A stretch of 64,000 nucleotides of DNA, taken from positions 124,001 through 188,000 of the forward strand of contig NZ_AMRJ01000001.1 of the NCBI RefSeq assembly GCF_000300995.1, written 5' to 3'. Below are positions 8,767 through 19,221 of this stretch, piece by piece. This DNA comes from Alcanivorax hongdengensis A-11-3 (GTDB lineage: Bacteria > Pseudomonadota > Gammaproteobacteria > Pseudomonadales > Alcanivoracaceae). How positions within the stretch are numbered: position 1 is the stretch's first letter; every line of letters begins with the position of its first letter. A program made the position numbers and the translations under genes. The notes beneath the pieces are model-generated. The model was not told the origin of the DNA. It saw nothing but the letters and a program-made list of their open reading frames with translations, and ran no database searches.

Positions 8767-9943
8767 AGTTAGCGCCTCCCTTGCGGCTACCGTAAAGGCT
8801 GCGGCTGCTGGAACTGCCGCTGCCGCCATCATCTGCACCAGCCGCCGATGGCGCGACGGTACTGCCTGACTGGCTCTTGTCGGTAGCACGGCTGGACCCG
8901 CCGGACTGCTTGAACATCTTGTCCAGCGGCAGGTAAATCAGGTTGTTGCCACCCTTGTCGGAATCCACCAGCACCTTGCTGGTGCTGCCCAACACCTGGG
9001 TCATTGCATCCAGATAGAGGCGGTCGCGGGTCACGTCCGGCGCCTTGCGGTATTCGGTCAGCAGGTCACTGAAGCGCGCCGCATCACCCTCGGCTTCGGA
9101 AACCACTTTCTGCTTGTAGGCCTGGGCCTCCTCACGCACACGCTGGGCCTTACCACCGGCCTGGGGGATCACCGCATTGGCGTAGGCTTCCGCTTCCTTC
9201 TTGAAGCGGTCCTCGTCTTCCTTGGCCTTGGACACATCATCAAAGGCATCGCGCACGGCGCTGGGTGCCTCGGTCTTGTCCAGCACCACCTGGCGCAGAA
9301 CCAGGCCGGTGTTGTAGCGCTGCAGGTATTCCTCCAGACGCTTGCGTACCATGACACGGATGGCTTCACGGTTATCCTTGAGCACATCGTCCATGGTGGA
9401 AGACCCCACCACATGGCGCAGGGCCGAGCTGGTGGCGTTCTCGAGAACCTCTTCCGGGCGGCTGACGCTGAGCAGGAAGGGCTTGGGATCCAGCACCTGA
9501 TACTGCACTTCCAGGGTCACACGCACGATATTGGTGTCGCGGGTGAGCATTTCCTCGGTGATTTCGTAGCGACGGTTCTGCCCCACGTCCACCTTCATGT
9601 ATTGCTCAAGCATGGGCGCGCGCCAGTTCAGGCCCGGCTCCACGATGCGATTGAACTTGCCGAAACGCAGCACCACGGCACGTTCACGCTGATCCACCTG
9701 AAACAGGCCCATCAGCAGGTAACCGATCAAGATAATAACCAGGGCGACGGCCACAAAGGCCTTCGGGGAACCACCGCCGGAGCGGTTGCCACTGCCATTG
9801 CCGCCTGAGCCTTTACCACCAAAGACATTGTTGATCTTGTCTTTGAGATTCTTCAGGGCTTCATCCAGATCCGGTGGCCCCTGGTCGCCACCACCACCCC
9901 AAGGGTCCTTCGGCTTGTTGCCGCCAGGTTCATTCCACGCCAT
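8759..9943 (-). CDS. hflK: HflK, membrane regulator of FtsH protease
   Basis: HflK is the partner of HflC in the FtsH-HflKC membrane complex. The 394-residue protein starts at MAWNEPGGNKPKDPW, the signature N-terminus of the family. It has a Gly/Asn-rich cytoplasmic segment (about residues 15-60), one transmembrane helix (about 62-82, FVAVALVIILIGYLLMGLF), then the SPFH domain (VDQRERAVVLRFGKF) and a coiled-coil C-terminal part. The tail is Ser/Gly-rich. It lies between hflX and hflC on the minus strand, in the usual hfq-hflX-hflK-hflC order. A reading beginning 26 codons earlier was rejected because it lacks family resemblance. Confidence 0.96.
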   Translation of the reverse strand: MAWNEPGGNKPKDPWGGGGDQGPPDLDEALKNLKDKINNVFGGKGSGGNGSGNRSGGGSPKAFVAVALVIILIGYLLMGLFQVDQRERAVVLRFGKFNRIVEPGLNWRAPMLEQYMKVDVGQNRRYEITEEMLTRDTNIVRVTLEVQYQVLDPKPFLLSVSRPEEVLENATSSALRHVVGSSTMDDVLKDNREAIRVMVRKRLEEYLQRYNTGLVLRQVVLDKTEAPSAVRDAFDDVSKAKEDEDRFKKEAEAYANAVIPQAGGKAQRVREEAQAYKQKVVSEAEGDAARFSDLLTEYRKAPDVTRDRLYLDAMTQVLGSTSKVLVDSDKGGNNLIYLPLDKMFKQSGGSSRATDKSQSGSTVAPSAAGADDGGSGSSSSRSLYGSRKGGANYE

Positions 9944-9965
9944 GTAGCACTCCGCTTGGCCAAGA

Positions 9966-11333
9966 TTAGCCCGCCTTCGGCGAGCGTTCAGAATTGTAGG
10001 AAGGGGCCTCTCCCTCTGCAACCGTTGGGGCGGCCACCCGAAGATCCTCTTCCTTCAGGCCCTGCTCTCGCAGCAACCGCTCGAAATGTACCCGGTTCAC
10101 CGTGACGCGCAGCAGCATGCTGCCATCGGTGGCCGTGGTTTCCTCCAGCACTTCACCGGCTTCGTGAAGACGGGCCCGCAGGCGCCCGGCAGCCGGTGGC
10201 AGCTTGAGCCAGCAATCCACCCAGCCTACCGCAAGGCGCTCGGCGATGGCGTCAAACAGCAGATCGAAGCCATCACCGGTGTGGGCACTAATCCATACCC
10301 GCCAGGGCTGGCCATGCTCGTCGCGCTCCAGCCGCGGCGGCTGATCCAGATTATCCACCTTGTTGTAGACATGCAGGACCGGGATCTTTTCTGCCTTGAT
10401 CTCCTCGAGCACCTCGTTGACCGCCTCCACATTGGCATCGCGCTCCTCGGCACTGCAGTCGGTCACGTGCAGCAGCAGGGAGGCATTGACGGTCTCTTCC
10501 AGGGTGGCGCGAAAGGCCTGCCCCAGCCGGTGCGGCAGGTGACGAATAAAGCCCACGGTATCCGCGAGGATAGCCGGCCCCACGCCGGGGATCTTCACCT
10601 TGCGCAGGGTCGGGTCCAGGGTGGCGAAAAGCTGGTCGGCCACGTAGACATCACCGGTGGTAATGGCATTGAACAGCGTGGACTTGCCGGCATTGGTGTA
10701 GCCCACCAGGGAAATCAGCGGCGTCTCTGCCCGCTGCCGGGCGCGGCGCCCCTGGGCGCGCTGCTTGCGCACCTTGTCCAGGCGCGACTCGATGGCACGG
10801 ATGCGATCACGCAGCAGGCGCCGGTCGGTTTCCAGCTGGGTTTCACCGGGACCGCGCAGGCCGATACCGCCCTTCTGGCGCTCCAGGTGAGTCCAGCCGC
10901 GCACCAGCCGTGAGGACAGGTGGCGCAATTGCGCCAGTTCCACTTGCAACCGGCCTTCATGGGTACGGGCACGCTGGGCGAAGATATCCAGAATCAGACC
11001 GGTGCGGTCCAGCACGCGGCATTTGACCGCCCGCTCCAGGTTACGCTCCTGGGCCGGGCTCAGGGCGTGGTTGAACAGCACCACGTCGGCCTCGTGCTCT
11101 TTCACCAGGGCCGCCAGCTCCTCGCTTTTGCCACTGCCAATGAACAGGGCCGGGTCCGGACGATCCCGTTTACCGGTGAGCTCCACCGCCGGCACCACAC
11201 CGCTGGAGGTCACCAGATGATGAAATTCATCCAGATCCTCGCGGCCCATGGCGTCGGGCAGCTCCATGTGAACCAGGATGGCGCGTTCACCGGCGCCGGT
11301 CCGGGTCTGTTCTGTGCGATCAAACAAGTCCAT
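9966..11333 (-). CDS. hflX: HflX, ribosome-associated GTPase
   Basis: HflX is a 455-residue GTPase that binds the 50S subunit and splits stalled ribosomes, notably under heat stress. The N-terminal HflX domain (ELPDAMGREDLDEF to GPGETQLETDRR) includes the conserved RGPGE/ETD linker. The G domain has P-loop GYTNAGKST (G1), DTVGFI (G3) and YNKVD (G4). The C-terminal part (about residues 365-440) is a small accessory domain. It sits between hfq and hflK, 22 bp before the hflK start, as in many gammaproteobacteria. No clear Shine-Dalgarno precedes the ATG at 11333. Confidence 0.96.
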   Translation of the reverse strand: MDLFDRTEQTRTGAGERAILVHMELPDAMGREDLDEFHHLVTSSGVVPAVELTGKRDRPDPALFIGSGKSEELAALVKEHEADVVLFNHALSPAQERNLERAVKCRVLDRTGLILDIFAQRARTHEGRLQVELAQLRHLSSRLVRGWTHLERQKGGIGLRGPGETQLETDRRLLRDRIRAIESRLDKVRKQRAQGRRARQRAETPLISLVGYTNAGKSTLFNAITTGDVYVADQLFATLDPTLRKVKIPGVGPAILADTVGFIRHLPHRLGQAFRATLEETVNASLLLHVTDCSAEERDANVEAVNEVLEEIKAEKIPVLHVYNKVDNLDQPPRLERDEHGQPWRVWISAHTGDGFDLLFDAIAERLAVGWVDCWLKLPPAAGRLRARLHEAGEVLEETTATDGSMLLRVTVNRVHFERLLREQGLKEEDLRVAAPTVAEGEAPSYNSERSPKAG

Positions 11334-11382
11334 AGGGGGTCAGTGTAAACCAGGAAGGGGACGGGGAGGCAGGGTTATAACC

Positions 11383-11412
11383 GACAAAGCCACCCAAAGG
11401 GTGGCCTTGTCT
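11383..11412 (-). terminator. Hairpin after hfq
   Basis: GACAAAGCCACCC (11383-11395) pairs with GGGTGGCCTTGTC (11399/11400-11412) around an AAA loop. On the minus strand the stem GGCCACCC/GGGTGGCT is followed only by TTTGTC, a weak T-tract. It lies between hfq and hflX and may partly end or stabilise the hfq message. Confidence 0.5.
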
Positions 11413-11437
11413 GCAATACAGCGGAACAGGGTGAAGA

Positions 11438-11740
11438 CTACTGGTTACCGTAGCTCTCACCACCATTGCCGTTACCGCCATTGGAACCATTGGTACCGGC
11501 GGTCATGCCCGGGTTACCACCCTGACCGGCGGCGCGCGGGTTGCGGGCCGGGACCACGGTGGAAATGGCGTGCTTGTAGACCATCTGGCTCACTGCGTTT
11601 TTCAGCAGCACCACATACTGGTCGAAGGACTCGATCTGGCCCTGCAGCTTTATGCCGTTAACCAGAAAGATGGAAACCGGAATACGTTCCTTTCTCAGCG
11701 CGTTGAGAAAAGGGTCTTGTAGTGAGTGCCCCTTTGACAT
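11438..11740 (-). CDS. hfq: Hfq RNA chaperone
   Basis: Hfq forms a hexameric ring that pairs small RNAs with mRNAs. The 100-residue protein has the Sm1 motif ([20 protein letters not shown]) and Sm2 motif with the distal KH signature ([12 protein letters not shown]). The N-terminal [18 protein letters not shown] is canonical. The C-terminal tail after residue 72 is disordered and rich in Gly, Asn and Ser, unlike the short tail of Pseudomonas. Hfq lies between miaA and hflX, as usual, with its own 247-bp upstream gap, so it probably has a separate promoter. Confidence 0.97.
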   Translation of the reverse strand: MSKGHSLQDPFLNALRKERIPVSIFLVNGIKLQGQIESFDQYVVLLKNAVSQMVYKHAISTVVPARNPRAAGQGGNPGMTAGTNGSNGGNGNGGESYGNQ

Positions 11741-11837
11741 GGCAAGTCTCCTTGAAATCTCAGTAAAAAGTAGTGCCCAACACTTCGGGCAATCAGCGCC
11801 TTGAGCAGTGCCATCGTCCCATCAAACACCGCCCTAA

Positions 11838-11867
11838 CCTGATGCGCCATCAGGCCGTATTTGTCAA
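11838..11867 (-). promoter_or_regulatory. Possible hfq promoter with hairpin
   Basis: In the 247-bp gap before hfq the minus strand carries TTGACA (11867-11862), followed about 17 bp later by a poor -10 region that overlaps a 7-bp palindrome (CCTGATG, 11838-11844, pairing with CATCAGG, 11848-11854). The -35 is perfect, the -10 is not convincing. The rest of the gap (11741-11837 and 11868-11987) shows nothing recognisable. Confidence 0.25.
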
Positions 11868-11987
11868 CAACCCAGGTATTTCGTTCCAGGCCCCGACCCG
11901 CAAAGTGTGGCCGGGTTCACCCCTCAATGAACATGAAGCACCGACCATCGGCCACAGTATAAACCGAAAATGACCGGTAGAGGGTCA

Positions 11988-12971
11988 TCAAAATACAGAT
12001 TTACAAATCTCTTTCATCTGCACCACAAGGGCGCAACGTTGTACCTCATCATTGCTGTCAGCGTCATGCAGACCCGGCCATTTCCGCAGCCAGGTGTACT
12101 GGCGCTTGGCCAGCTGGCGGGTGGCAATAATGCCGCGCTCCACCATGGTGTCGTAATCACAGTCACCGTTCAGGTAATCCCATACCTGCCGGTACCCCAC
12201 CGCCTTGATGGCCGGCAGATCCGCGTGCAGATCACCACGCTCACGCAGGGCCCGCACCTCGTCCACCAGGCCCTCATCGAGCATCTGCTGAAAGCGCCGG
12301 ACAATACGGGCATGCAGCCAGGCCCGGTCACGGGGTGTCAGCGCGGCACTGAACACCGGGTAGGGAAAGGCGCTGAACCTTCCCAGACCATCCTCGCCAA
12401 TTGTGACAGCGGTATGATGCTCACGGTGCCAGTCGGATAACGGTCGCCCGGTGAGGCGAAACACTTCCAGGGCCCGCTGCACCCGCTGGCGGTCGGTGGG
12501 CTTGAGCCGGCGCCCGGCTTGCGGGTCCACCTGGCACAGCTGCGCATGGACCGCCGGCCAGCCGGATTGCGCCGCCTCGGCGCTGATCTCGGCACGCACC
12601 GCCGCATCCGCCGGTGGCAAGGGCGCCAGCCCCTCCACCAGTGCCTTGAAATAAAGAATGGTGCCGCCCACCAACAGCGGCAATCGGCCGTCAGCATGAA
12701 TGTCGGCAATCTCTCTCAGGGCATCTGCCCGGAAATCCGCCGCCGAATAAGGCTCCGACAGATTCCGAAAACCCAGCAGACGGTGTGGCGCCTGCGCCAG
12801 TTCCTCATCTGTGGGGCGGGCGGCACCGATATTCAACCCCCGGTAGACCAGCGCCGAGTCCACATTGATGATGTCCACCGGCAGCTGCCGGGCGGCCTCG
12901 ATGGCCAGCGCCGTCTTGCCCGAGCAGGTCGGGCCCATTAGCAGCAAGACAGGCAGGGCGCTATCGGCCAT
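11988..12971 (-). CDS. miaA: MiaA, tRNA dimethylallyltransferase
   Basis: MiaA transfers the dimethylallyl group to A37 of tRNAs that read UNN codons. The 327-residue length is typical. The P-loop is [11 protein letters not shown] (residues 13-23), followed by the substrate motif [15 protein letters not shown] and the PHRLLG motif. The tRNA-binding part near the C-terminus contains the [16 protein letters not shown] block. The ATG follows directly on the mutL stop (TAGATG, no gap), so miaA is translated after mutL in the same minus-strand operon, in the classic mutL-miaA-hfq order. Confidence 0.97.
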   Translation of the reverse strand: MADSALPVLLLMGPTCSGKTALAIEAARQLPVDIINVDSALVYRGLNIGAARPTDEELAQAPHRLLGFRNLSEPYSAADFRADALREIADIHADGRLPLLVGGTILYFKALVEGLAPLPPADAAVRAEISAEAAQSGWPAVHAQLCQVDPQAGRRLKPTDRQRVQRALEVFRLTGRPLSDWHREHHTAVTIGEDGLGRFSAFPYPVFSAALTPRDRAWLHARIVRRFQQMLDEGLVDEVRALRERGDLHADLPAIKAVGYRQVWDYLNGDCDYDTMVERGIIATRQLAKRQYTWLRKWPGLHDADSNDEVQRCALVVQMKEICKSVF

Positions 12972-14804
12972 CTATTGGCCCCGCATAAAGAGCCGGTCCA
13001 GTTCCTTGAGGCTCATCTGGGTCCAGGTGGGTCGGCCATGGTTGCACTGGCCGGAGCGCTCCGTGGCTTCCATGTCACGCAGCAGGGCATTCATTTCCGG
13101 TACCGTCAGGCGTCGGTTGGCACGCACACTGCCATGGCAGGCCATGGTGGAAAGCAGCTCGTCGAGTTTCTGCTCGATGCGCTCGCTGCTGCCTTGGGCC
13201 AGCAGGTCGGACAGCACATCGCGAACCATCGCCTCGCTGTCGCTGTTGCGCAGCAGGGCGGGGACTTCGCGCACCATCAGGCTCTCCGGCCCGGCCCGCT
13301 CCACCACAAACCCCAACCGGGTGAAGACCTCCGGGTTCTGCTCGGCAAAGTCCGCCTCACGGCTGGACACTGCCAGGGACACCGGCACCAGTAGCGGCTG
13401 GCTGCGCACCTTGTCATCAGACCAGCTCTGCTTGAGACGCTCGTAGGTAATACGTTCATGGGCGGCATGCATATCCACCACCACCATGCCGTGCTGGTTT
13501 TCCGCCAGAATGAAGATGCCGTGCAGCTGCGCCACCGCATAACCCAGCGGCGGCACGGTCTGCTCATCGCTGGCCGGCGGCATGGCCGCCGGGGCCTCGG
13601 CCACCTGCGCGGGCTGGCGCTCCTGCACCAGGGCGCCATAGGCATCGGCCTGGCGGTGTCCCTGCCCGACACCGAACGCGGAGGCCGGCGGGCTGTAGGG
13701 GCGCCCGGCCGGAGCCGACAGGGGCATGCTGCCCTGGCTGGGCTCACTGCGGGGCAACGGCATGGGCTCTTCCACCACCGACCCGGCGGCGGACTGGCCC
13801 GGGCGCACCTCGGCAATGGCCCGGTGCAGGGAGCTATACAGGAAGCCGTGCACCATGCGCTGCTCGCGGAAGCGCACCTCGTGCTTGGTGGGGTGCACAT
13901 TCACATCCACCATGGCCGGGTCCAGCTCCAGGAACAGCACATAGGCCGGGTGGCGGCCATGGTAGAGCACATCGGCGTAGGCCTGGCGGACCGCATGGTT
14001 GACCACCTTGTCGCGAATCACCCGACCGTTGACATAGAAATACTGCAGGTCCGCCTGGGAACGGGAAAAGGTGGGCAGCCCCATCCAGCCGTGCAGGCGA
14101 ATACCGTCACGTTCCACATCCACGGCGATGGCCTGCTCCATGAAACCCTTGCCACAGAGCTTGGCCACCCGCGCCGCGCGCAGGGTGTCATCCAGCCCGG
14201 CGGGCAGCTGGTGGATGACCTTCTGATTGTGGGTAAGCCGGAAGGCGGTATTGAATTCGCTCAGGGCAATGCGCCGGAAGACCTCTTCCAGGTGGTTGAA
14301 CTCGGTCTTTTCGGTGCGCAGAAAGCGGCGCCGGGCCGGCGTGTTGAAGAACAGGTCGCGCATGGTCACCGTGGTGCCACGGGGGTGGGCCGCCGGCGTG
14401 ACCGTGGGCGCCATGTCGCGGCCTTCCACCTGCACCTGCCAGCCTTCCGCCTCACCTTCCACATTACTGGACAGGGTCAGGCGCGATACCGAGCTGATGG
14501 CGGCCAGCGCCTCACCGCGAAAGCCCAGGGTGCCAATGGCCTCCAGGTCTTCCAAACCACGGATCTTGCTGGTGGCATGGCGCGACAGGGCCAGCGGCAG
14601 GTCATCACGCTCGATGCCACCCCCATTGTCGCGCACGCGAACCAGCTTGGTGCCGCCCTGCTCCACGTCCACCGTGATCGACTCGGCGCCGGCATCCAGG
14701 GCGTTCTCCAGCAGCTCCTTGAGCACGGAGGCAGGCCGCTCCACGACCTCACCGGCCGCGATCTGGTTGGCAAGACGGGAATCCAGTAGCTGTATTTTTG
14801 ACAA
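12972..14804 (-). CDS. mutL: MutL, DNA mismatch repair protein with endonuclease motif
   Basis: MutL links MutS mismatch recognition to strand removal. The N-terminal GHKL ATPase has [17 protein letters not shown] and [11 protein letters not shown]. The middle linker (about residues 335-420) is Pro/Ala-rich. The C-terminal domain carries [14 protein letters not shown], matching the DQHA(x)2E(x)4E endonuclease motif with Met for Gln as in Pseudomonas, and a zinc-site CNHGRP near the end. An active nicking MutL, suited to a cell without MutH, is therefore likely. The protein has 610 residues, near family length. It lies between amiB (20 bp upstream) and miaA on the minus strand. Confidence 0.96.
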   Translation of the reverse strand: MSKIQLLDSRLANQIAAGEVVERPASVLKELLENALDAGAESITVDVEQGGTKLVRVRDNGGGIERDDLPLALSRHATSKIRGLEDLEAIGTLGFRGEALAAISSVSRLTLSSNVEGEAEGWQVQVEGRDMAPTVTPAAHPRGTTVTMRDLFFNTPARRRFLRTEKTEFNHLEEVFRRIALSEFNTAFRLTHNQKVIHQLPAGLDDTLRAARVAKLCGKGFMEQAIAVDVERDGIRLHGWMGLPTFSRSQADLQYFYVNGRVIRDKVVNHAVRQAYADVLYHGRHPAYVLFLELDPAMVDVNVHPTKHEVRFREQRMVHGFLYSSLHRAIAEVRPGQSAAGSVVEEPMPLPRSEPSQGSMPLSAPAGRPYSPPASAFGVGQGHRQADAYGALVQERQPAQVAEAPAAMPPASDEQTVPPLGYAVAQLHGIFILAENQHGMVVVDMHAAHERITYERLKQSWSDDKVRSQPLLVPVSLAVSSREADFAEQNPEVFTRLGFVVERAGPESLMVREVPALLRNSDSEAMVRDVLSDLLAQGSSERIEQKLDELLSTMACHGSVRANRRLTVPEMNALLRDMEATERSGQCNHGRPTWTQMSLKELDRLFMRGQ

Positions 14805-14824
14805 GATGAAACCTTCAAACGGCG

Positions 14825-16189
14825 TCAGGAACGGGGAATTTTCAGCACCTGGCCCACCATGATGCGATCGCTCTGCAAATCGTTGGCGGCGCGCAGGGCA
14901 TCCTCGGACACGCTGTACTGCGTGGCGATTTCCGACAGTGTATCACCGGGCTGGATACGGTACTCATCCCCCCTGGCGCGACGCTGGGCAGCAAACCAGC
15001 TGCCCGGGGCCGGGTGGGTGCGGAAGTAGGACTGCACACCCTTGAGGATCGCCTCGGCGATCTTGTCCTGGTGGCTGGACGAGCGCAGCTGGCGCTCCTC
15101 GTTGCGGTTGGAGATAAAACCGGTCTCCACCAGGATGGACACCATCTTGGGCTCCTTGAGCACCGCGAAGCCAGCCTGCTCCACCCGGTGGCGCCCGCCA
15201 TGCAGGCGCGTCACGTCATCCAGCTGATCGAGCACCTGACGCCCCAGATAAAGGCTGTGGGACACCGAACCGGTCACCTGCAGGTCCGCCAGCACGCTGA
15301 GCAGGTTGCTGTCGTCTTTCTCGTCCTCGTAGACGCCGGCCACCTTGTCCGATTCGTTGGCGATCTTGGCCAGGTAACGGGCCTTGGCACTGGTGGCGCC
15401 CCGGTTGGACAGGGCAAACACCGACGCCCCATGGGCACTGGCATCGGTGAAGGCATCCGCATGGATGGAAATGAACACATCCGCATTGAACTTGTTGCGG
15501 GCGATGGTGCGCCGCTCGGCCAGCGGCACATAGTAGTCACCGTTGCGCACCAGCTCCGCCTTCATGCCCGGCGCGGCATTGATCTTGGCCGCCAGGCGCT
15601 TGGCGATCTGCAGGGTGATGTTCTTCTCGTAGGTACCGCTGGGGCCGTGAGCGCCCGGGTCCTCGCCACCATGGCCGGCATCCACCGCCACGATCATCGG
15701 CCGGTCACCGGTGGGCTGGGGTTTGGGCTCGGGCCGGGTGACGGTTTTCACCGGCTCGGCGCTGCTGCCGTCCTTGTCGAACAGGTCCACCACCAGGCGC
15801 CAGCCGTGCGGATCGATGGGCTTGAGCAGGTTGGTGCGCGGGCGCACCGCCTGTTTCATGTCGAACACCACCCGGGTCTTGTCGCTGTGCTTGCCAACCC
15901 GGATGTTGGCAATCGGGCTATCGCCGTAATCCAGCGTGCTGACATCAAAGTCCAGGGTCGCGTCCATCAGGTCGACAACGATGCGGTCCGGATTGGCCAG
16001 CTTGTCGATACGGTGATCCACCGGTGACGGCAGATCAAACACGATACGGGTGTGATCCGGTGCCCGGTGCAGGCGCACGGATTCAATGGTGGCCTGGGCC
16101 GACACGGCCCCGGACCAGAAAAGCGTGATCAGTGCCAGCACCAGGCCGGCCACGAAGGAACCGTTATTGTTGTTGCGCGCGTCGCTCAT
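14825..16189 (-). CDS. amiB: AmiB-type N-acetylmuramoyl-L-alanine amidase
   Basis: This secreted amidase cleaves peptidoglycan between MurNAc and L-Ala at the septum. The N-terminus has a membrane-export signal (about residues 13-31). An AMIN septal-targeting domain follows (about 35-125, [14 protein letters not shown]). The Amidase_3 domain (about 165-385) carries zinc ligands in [12 protein letters not shown] and SIHADAF and the catalytic Glu in [11 protein letters not shown]-terminal LysM domain follows (about 408-453, [20 protein letters not shown]). The start [10 protein letters not shown] at 16189 is chosen because it overlaps the tsaE stop by 26 bp; an ATG 12 codons earlier is possible. 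The tsaE-amiB-mutL order is conserved across gammaproteobacteria. Confidence 0.95.
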   Translation of the reverse strand: MSDARNNNNGSFVAGLVLALITLFWSGAVSAQATIESVRLHRAPDHTRIVFDLPSPVDHRIDKLANPDRIVVDLMDATLDFDVSTLDYGDSPIANIRVGKHSDKTRVVFDMKQAVRPRTNLLKPIDPHGWRLVVDLFDKDGSSAEPVKTVTRPEPKPQPTGDRPMIVAVDAGHGGEDPGAHGPSGTYEKNITLQIAKRLAAKINAAPGMKAELVRNGDYYVPLAERRTIARNKFNADVFISIHADAFTDASAHGASVFALSNRGATSAKARYLAKIANESDKVAGVYEDEKDDSNLLSVLADLQVTGSVSHSLYLGRQVLDQLDDVTRLHGGRHRVEQAGFAVLKEPKMVSILVETGFISNRNEERQLRSSSHQDKIAEAILKGVQSYFRTHPAPGSWFAAQRRARGDEYRIQPGDTLSEIATQYSVSEDALRAANDLQSDRIMVGQVLKIPRS

Positions 16190-16610
16190 TCGCCCATTCC
16201 AGGGTTGCCTGTCTTCCGCGGCCATCCACCGCCAGCGTAATTTCCAGATCCGGCGGCGGCACCACGCCGGCGCCCCGTTCCGGCCACTCCAGCAGACACA
16301 GGGCCGTGGAGGAAAAATAATCCCGCACGCCGATCAGCTCCAGTTCTTCCGGGTCTGCCAGACGATACAGGTCAAAGTGATAGATATGGACGTCCCCGAA
16401 TTCATAGGGTTCCACAATCGTATACGTGGGGCTCTTGACCGACCCCTGATACCCCAAACCACGAAGCATACCCCGAACCAGGGTGGTTTTGCCCGCCCCC
16501 AGATCCCCGCGCAGATAAACGCAGCCCCCCGCGGCCAGGCGGTGGCCCAGCTCGGCGCCCAGCGACAGGGTGGCATCCTCATCGGGCAGCGCATACTGCT
16601 CAACGGTCAT
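16164..16610 (-). CDS. tsaE: TsaE, ATPase for tRNA t6A synthesis
   Basis: TsaE is the P-loop ATPase that works with TsaB and TsaD in making threonylcarbamoyl-A37 in tRNA. The P-loop is RGDLGAGKTTLVRG, followed by KSPTYTIVEPYEF and HFDLYRL, all family hallmarks. The chosen ATG (MTVEQYALPDE, 16610) has GGAG about 6 nt upstream; an ATG four codons earlier (16622) has none. The start overlaps the end of nnrD by 11 bp (ATGACCGTTGA), and the 3' end overlaps amiB, so the three genes are translationally coupled. Confidence 0.95.
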   Translation of the reverse strand: MTVEQYALPDEDATLSLGAELGHRLAAGGCVYLRGDLGAGKTTLVRGMLRGLGYQGSVKSPTYTIVEPYEFGDVHIYHFDLYRLADPEELELIGVRDYFSSTALCLLEWPERGAGVVPPPDLEITLAVDGRGRQATLEWANERRAQQQ

Positions 16611-18105
16611 GGCAGGCTCCATTCAATGATTCATGCAGGGCCGGCAGCAGGTCCGTAGCCAGCAAACCACGCTCGCCGTGGCGAGCCGCACAGACATCCG
16701 CCGCCCGGGCGTGGGCCAGGGCGCCCAGTCGCGCCGCATCATACCCGCTCAGGCCCTGGGCACGAAGGGCAGCAATCACGCCGGTGAGCACATCGCCCAT
16801 ACCGCCGGAGGCCATGCCCGGATTGCCCTCGCGGATCAACGCCCGGCCAGGCGCCCCCTGCACCAGGGTACCCAGCCCCTTGAGCAGCACCGTGCCACCG
16901 TAGCGGGCCACCAGCGCCTCCAGGGCCGCAAAGCGGTCCTGCTGAATGTGTTTGCCCTGGCAGCCCAGCAAGCGCCCGGCCTCACCGGGGTGCGGCGTCA
17001 GCACCCAATCCGCCTGGCCCACATCATGCTGCTTCGCCAGCAGGGTCAGGGCATCGGCATCCACCACCAGCGGCTTGCCGCTCTCCAGCGCCAGCGCCAG
17101 CAACGCCCGGCCCCAGGCATCCCGGCCCAGCCCGGGGCCGATGGCCACCACCGTGGCCTGGGCCAGCAGGGATTCGGCCTCGGAAGCGCTCTGCACCCCC
17201 CGCGCCATGATTTCCGGCTGACGCATCAGCGCCAGCAACACATGTTCCGGGCGAGTAATCAGGCTGACTTTGCCGGCCCCGCAGCGGGCGGCGGCCTGGG
17301 CACTCATCACCGGCGCCCCGGCAAAACCGTAATCACCGCCAATCACCAGTACATGCCCGTAGTGCCCCTTGTGACCATCGCGGCGGCGGGGCGGCAGCTG
17401 TTGAGACAATTCCTCAACGCGAGGACAAAGGGAATCGGGCCGCAGCCGGGCGTAGACATCACGCTCCACCTGCAAGTCGAAGAAATGCAGGCTGCCGGTA
17501 TGTACCGGACCCTCGCCGGTGAGCAGGCCGCGCTTGAGACCGATGAAGGTACAGGTCACATCGGCGCGCAATACCGCCCCCAGCGGCATGCCGCTATCGG
17601 CCCCCAGGCCGGAGGGAATATCCAGCGCCAGACGCGGCACCGGCATCGAATCCAGCGCCATCAGCAAGCGCGCCATGTCGTCTCGCAGTGCGCCACTCAG
17701 GCCGGTTCCCAGCAGGCCATCCACCAGCACATCCGGTTTGTCCGGCAGCGCCTCCGCGCTTAGCGGCTGCATGGCGATGCCCGCCTGCTGGCAACGCTGC
17801 GCCATGGTCCGCGCATCGCCCTTGAGTTGCTCCGGTGGCGTGGTGAAATACAGGGTCGGCGCCAGCCCGGCCTGCCGGGCCAGCCAGGCAACCACATAGC
17901 CATCGCCGCCGTTGTTGCCGCCACCACACAGCACCGCCACCCGACGCGCCTGGGGCCAACATTCACACAACACATCGAAGGCCGCCTGACCGGCCCGCTG
18001 CATCAGCGTCGCGCCGGCGGTACCGGCCTCGATGGCCAGGCGGTCCAGCTCGCGGGTCTGGGCAGCGCTGTACAGCGCTACCGGCAATTCGGTGGAAGCA
18101 CGCAC
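16600..18105 (-). CDS. nnrD: NnrD, bifunctional NAD(P)H-hydrate repair enzyme
   Basis: The protein repairs damaged NAD(P)H. The N-terminal YjeF_N domain epimerises R- and S-NAD(P)HX (YSAAQTRELDR, CGGGNNGGDGYV, DGLLGTGLSG). The C-terminal ribokinase-like domain is the ADP-dependent dehydratase (GHYGHVLVIGGDYGFAGA, AIGPGLGRDAWG, GNPGMASGGMGDVLTG). The start is set at a GTG (18105) with AAGGA 8 nt upstream; a more distal ATG at 18129 has no such site. Only 45 bp separate it from the divergent queG, so both promoters must lie in or near that gap. It is the first gene of the nnrD-tsaE-amiB-mutL-miaA run. Confidence 0.95.
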   Translation of the reverse strand: MRASTELPVALYSAAQTRELDRLAIEAGTAGATLMQRAGQAAFDVLCECWPQARRVAVLCGGGNNGGDGYVVAWLARQAGLAPTLYFTTPPEQLKGDARTMAQRCQQAGIAMQPLSAEALPDKPDVLVDGLLGTGLSGALRDDMARLLMALDSMPVPRLALDIPSGLGADSGMPLGAVLRADVTCTFIGLKRGLLTGEGPVHTGSLHFFDLQVERDVYARLRPDSLCPRVEELSQQLPPRRRDGHKGHYGHVLVIGGDYGFAGAPVMSAQAAARCGAGKVSLITRPEHVLLALMRQPEIMARGVQSASEAESLLAQATVVAIGPGLGRDAWGRALLALALESGKPLVVDADALTLLAKQHDVGQADWVLTPHPGEAGRLLGCQGKHIQQDRFAALEALVARYGGTVLLKGLGTLVQGAPGRALIREGNPGMASGGMGDVLTGVIAALRAQGLSGYDAARLGALAHARAADVCAARHGERGLLATDLLPALHESLNGACHDR

Positions 18106-18150
18106 ACCTGTTATCCTTCGCGGCAACAATTCACGTCATTATACGCATAC

Positions 18151-19206
18151 ATGGACCTTGTCGAACTCAAACAGCAGATCCAGCAATGGGGCCGGGAACT
18201 GGGCTTCCAGCAGATCGGCGTGGCCGACATTGACCTGGCCGACGCGGAGCAACAGCTCAAGGACTGGCTGGCCAACGGCTACCAGGGCGACATGGACTGG
18301 ATGGCGGCCCATGGCAACAAACGCTCGCGTCCGGCGGAACTGGAGCCCGGCACCCTGCGGGTGATTTCCGCGCGCATGGATTACCTGCCGCCGGACACCC
18401 AACCGGTAAAGATCCTGCAGCAGAAAGACAAGGCCTATGTGTCACGCTACGCGCTGGGGCGCGATTATCACAAACTGATTCGCAAACGCCTGGCCCAGCT
18501 GGGCGCCCGTATTCGCGAGGCAGTGGCCGACAGCGAGCTGGCCCGGGCCTTTGTGGACAGCGCCCCGGTGATGGAAAAACCTCTGGCCGCCAAGGCCGGG
18601 CTAGGCTGGCAGGGCAAGCACACCCTGCTGCTCAACCGCGAGGCCGGCAGCTGGTTTTTCCTGGGGGAAATCTACACGGACCTGCCACTGCCGGTAGACG
18701 CGCCCGGCGAGGATCACTGCGGCAAGTGCCGCGCCTGCATCACCGTATGCCCCACCGATGCCATCGTCGCCCCCTACCAGCTGGATGCCCGGCGCTGTAT
18801 CTCCTACCTGACCATCGAGCACGACGGCAGCATTCCCGAGGACCTGCGCGAGGGGATCGGCAACCGTATTTTTGGCTGCGACGACTGCCAGCTGATGTGC
18901 CCCTGGAATCGCTATTCGCAGCACAGCGGCGAGAGCGACTTCCACCCTCGCCACGGCCTGGGCGACAGTGACCTGGTCACCCTGTTCGGCTGGAGCGAGG
19001 CGCAATTTCTGGAACGCACCGCCGGCTCCGCCATTCGCCGGGCGGGCTATCACAAATGGCTGAGGAATATTGCCGTGGCACTGGGCAATGCGCCCTACAG
19101 CGAAGACATCGTGGCGGCACTCAAAGCGAGATCCGAGTACCCGGACGAGACCGTGCGCGAACACGTGGCCTGGGCACTGAAGAAGCAGCACGCCAGCGTC
19201 ATCTGA
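18151..19206 (+). CDS. queG: QueG, epoxyqueuosine reductase
   Basis: QueG reduces epoxyqueuosine to queuosine in tRNA, using cobalamin and two [4Fe-4S] clusters. The 351-residue protein begins at ATG 18151 (MDLVELKQQIQQWG). Cluster ligands are visible as C190, C193, C196 with C200 (CGKCRACITVCP) and C243, C246, C250 (CDDCQLMCP); C216 may complete one cluster. The DUF1730 N-terminal domain includes YLPPDT and GRDYHKLIRKRL. A C-terminal HEAT-like part has KWLRNIAVALGN. Reading frames that begin upstream overlap nnrD and were rejected. The gene is divergent from nnrD. Confidence 0.95.
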   Translation: MDLVELKQQIQQWGRELGFQQIGVADIDLADAEQQLKDWLANGYQGDMDWMAAHGNKRSRPAELEPGTLRVISARMDYLPPDTQPVKILQQKDKAYVSRYALGRDYHKLIRKRLAQLGARIREAVADSELARAFVDSAPVMEKPLAAKAGLGWQGKHTLLLNREAGSWFFLGEIYTDLPLPVDAPGEDHCGKCRACITVCPTDAIVAPYQLDARRCISYLTIEHDGSIPEDLREGIGNRIFGCDDCQLMCPWNRYSQHSGESDFHPRHGLGDSDLVTLFGWSEAQFLERTAGSAIRRAGYHKWLRNIAVALGNAPYSEDIVAALKARSEYPDETVREHVAWALKKQHASVI

Positions 19207-19221
19207 CAGGTGCTGTTTTTT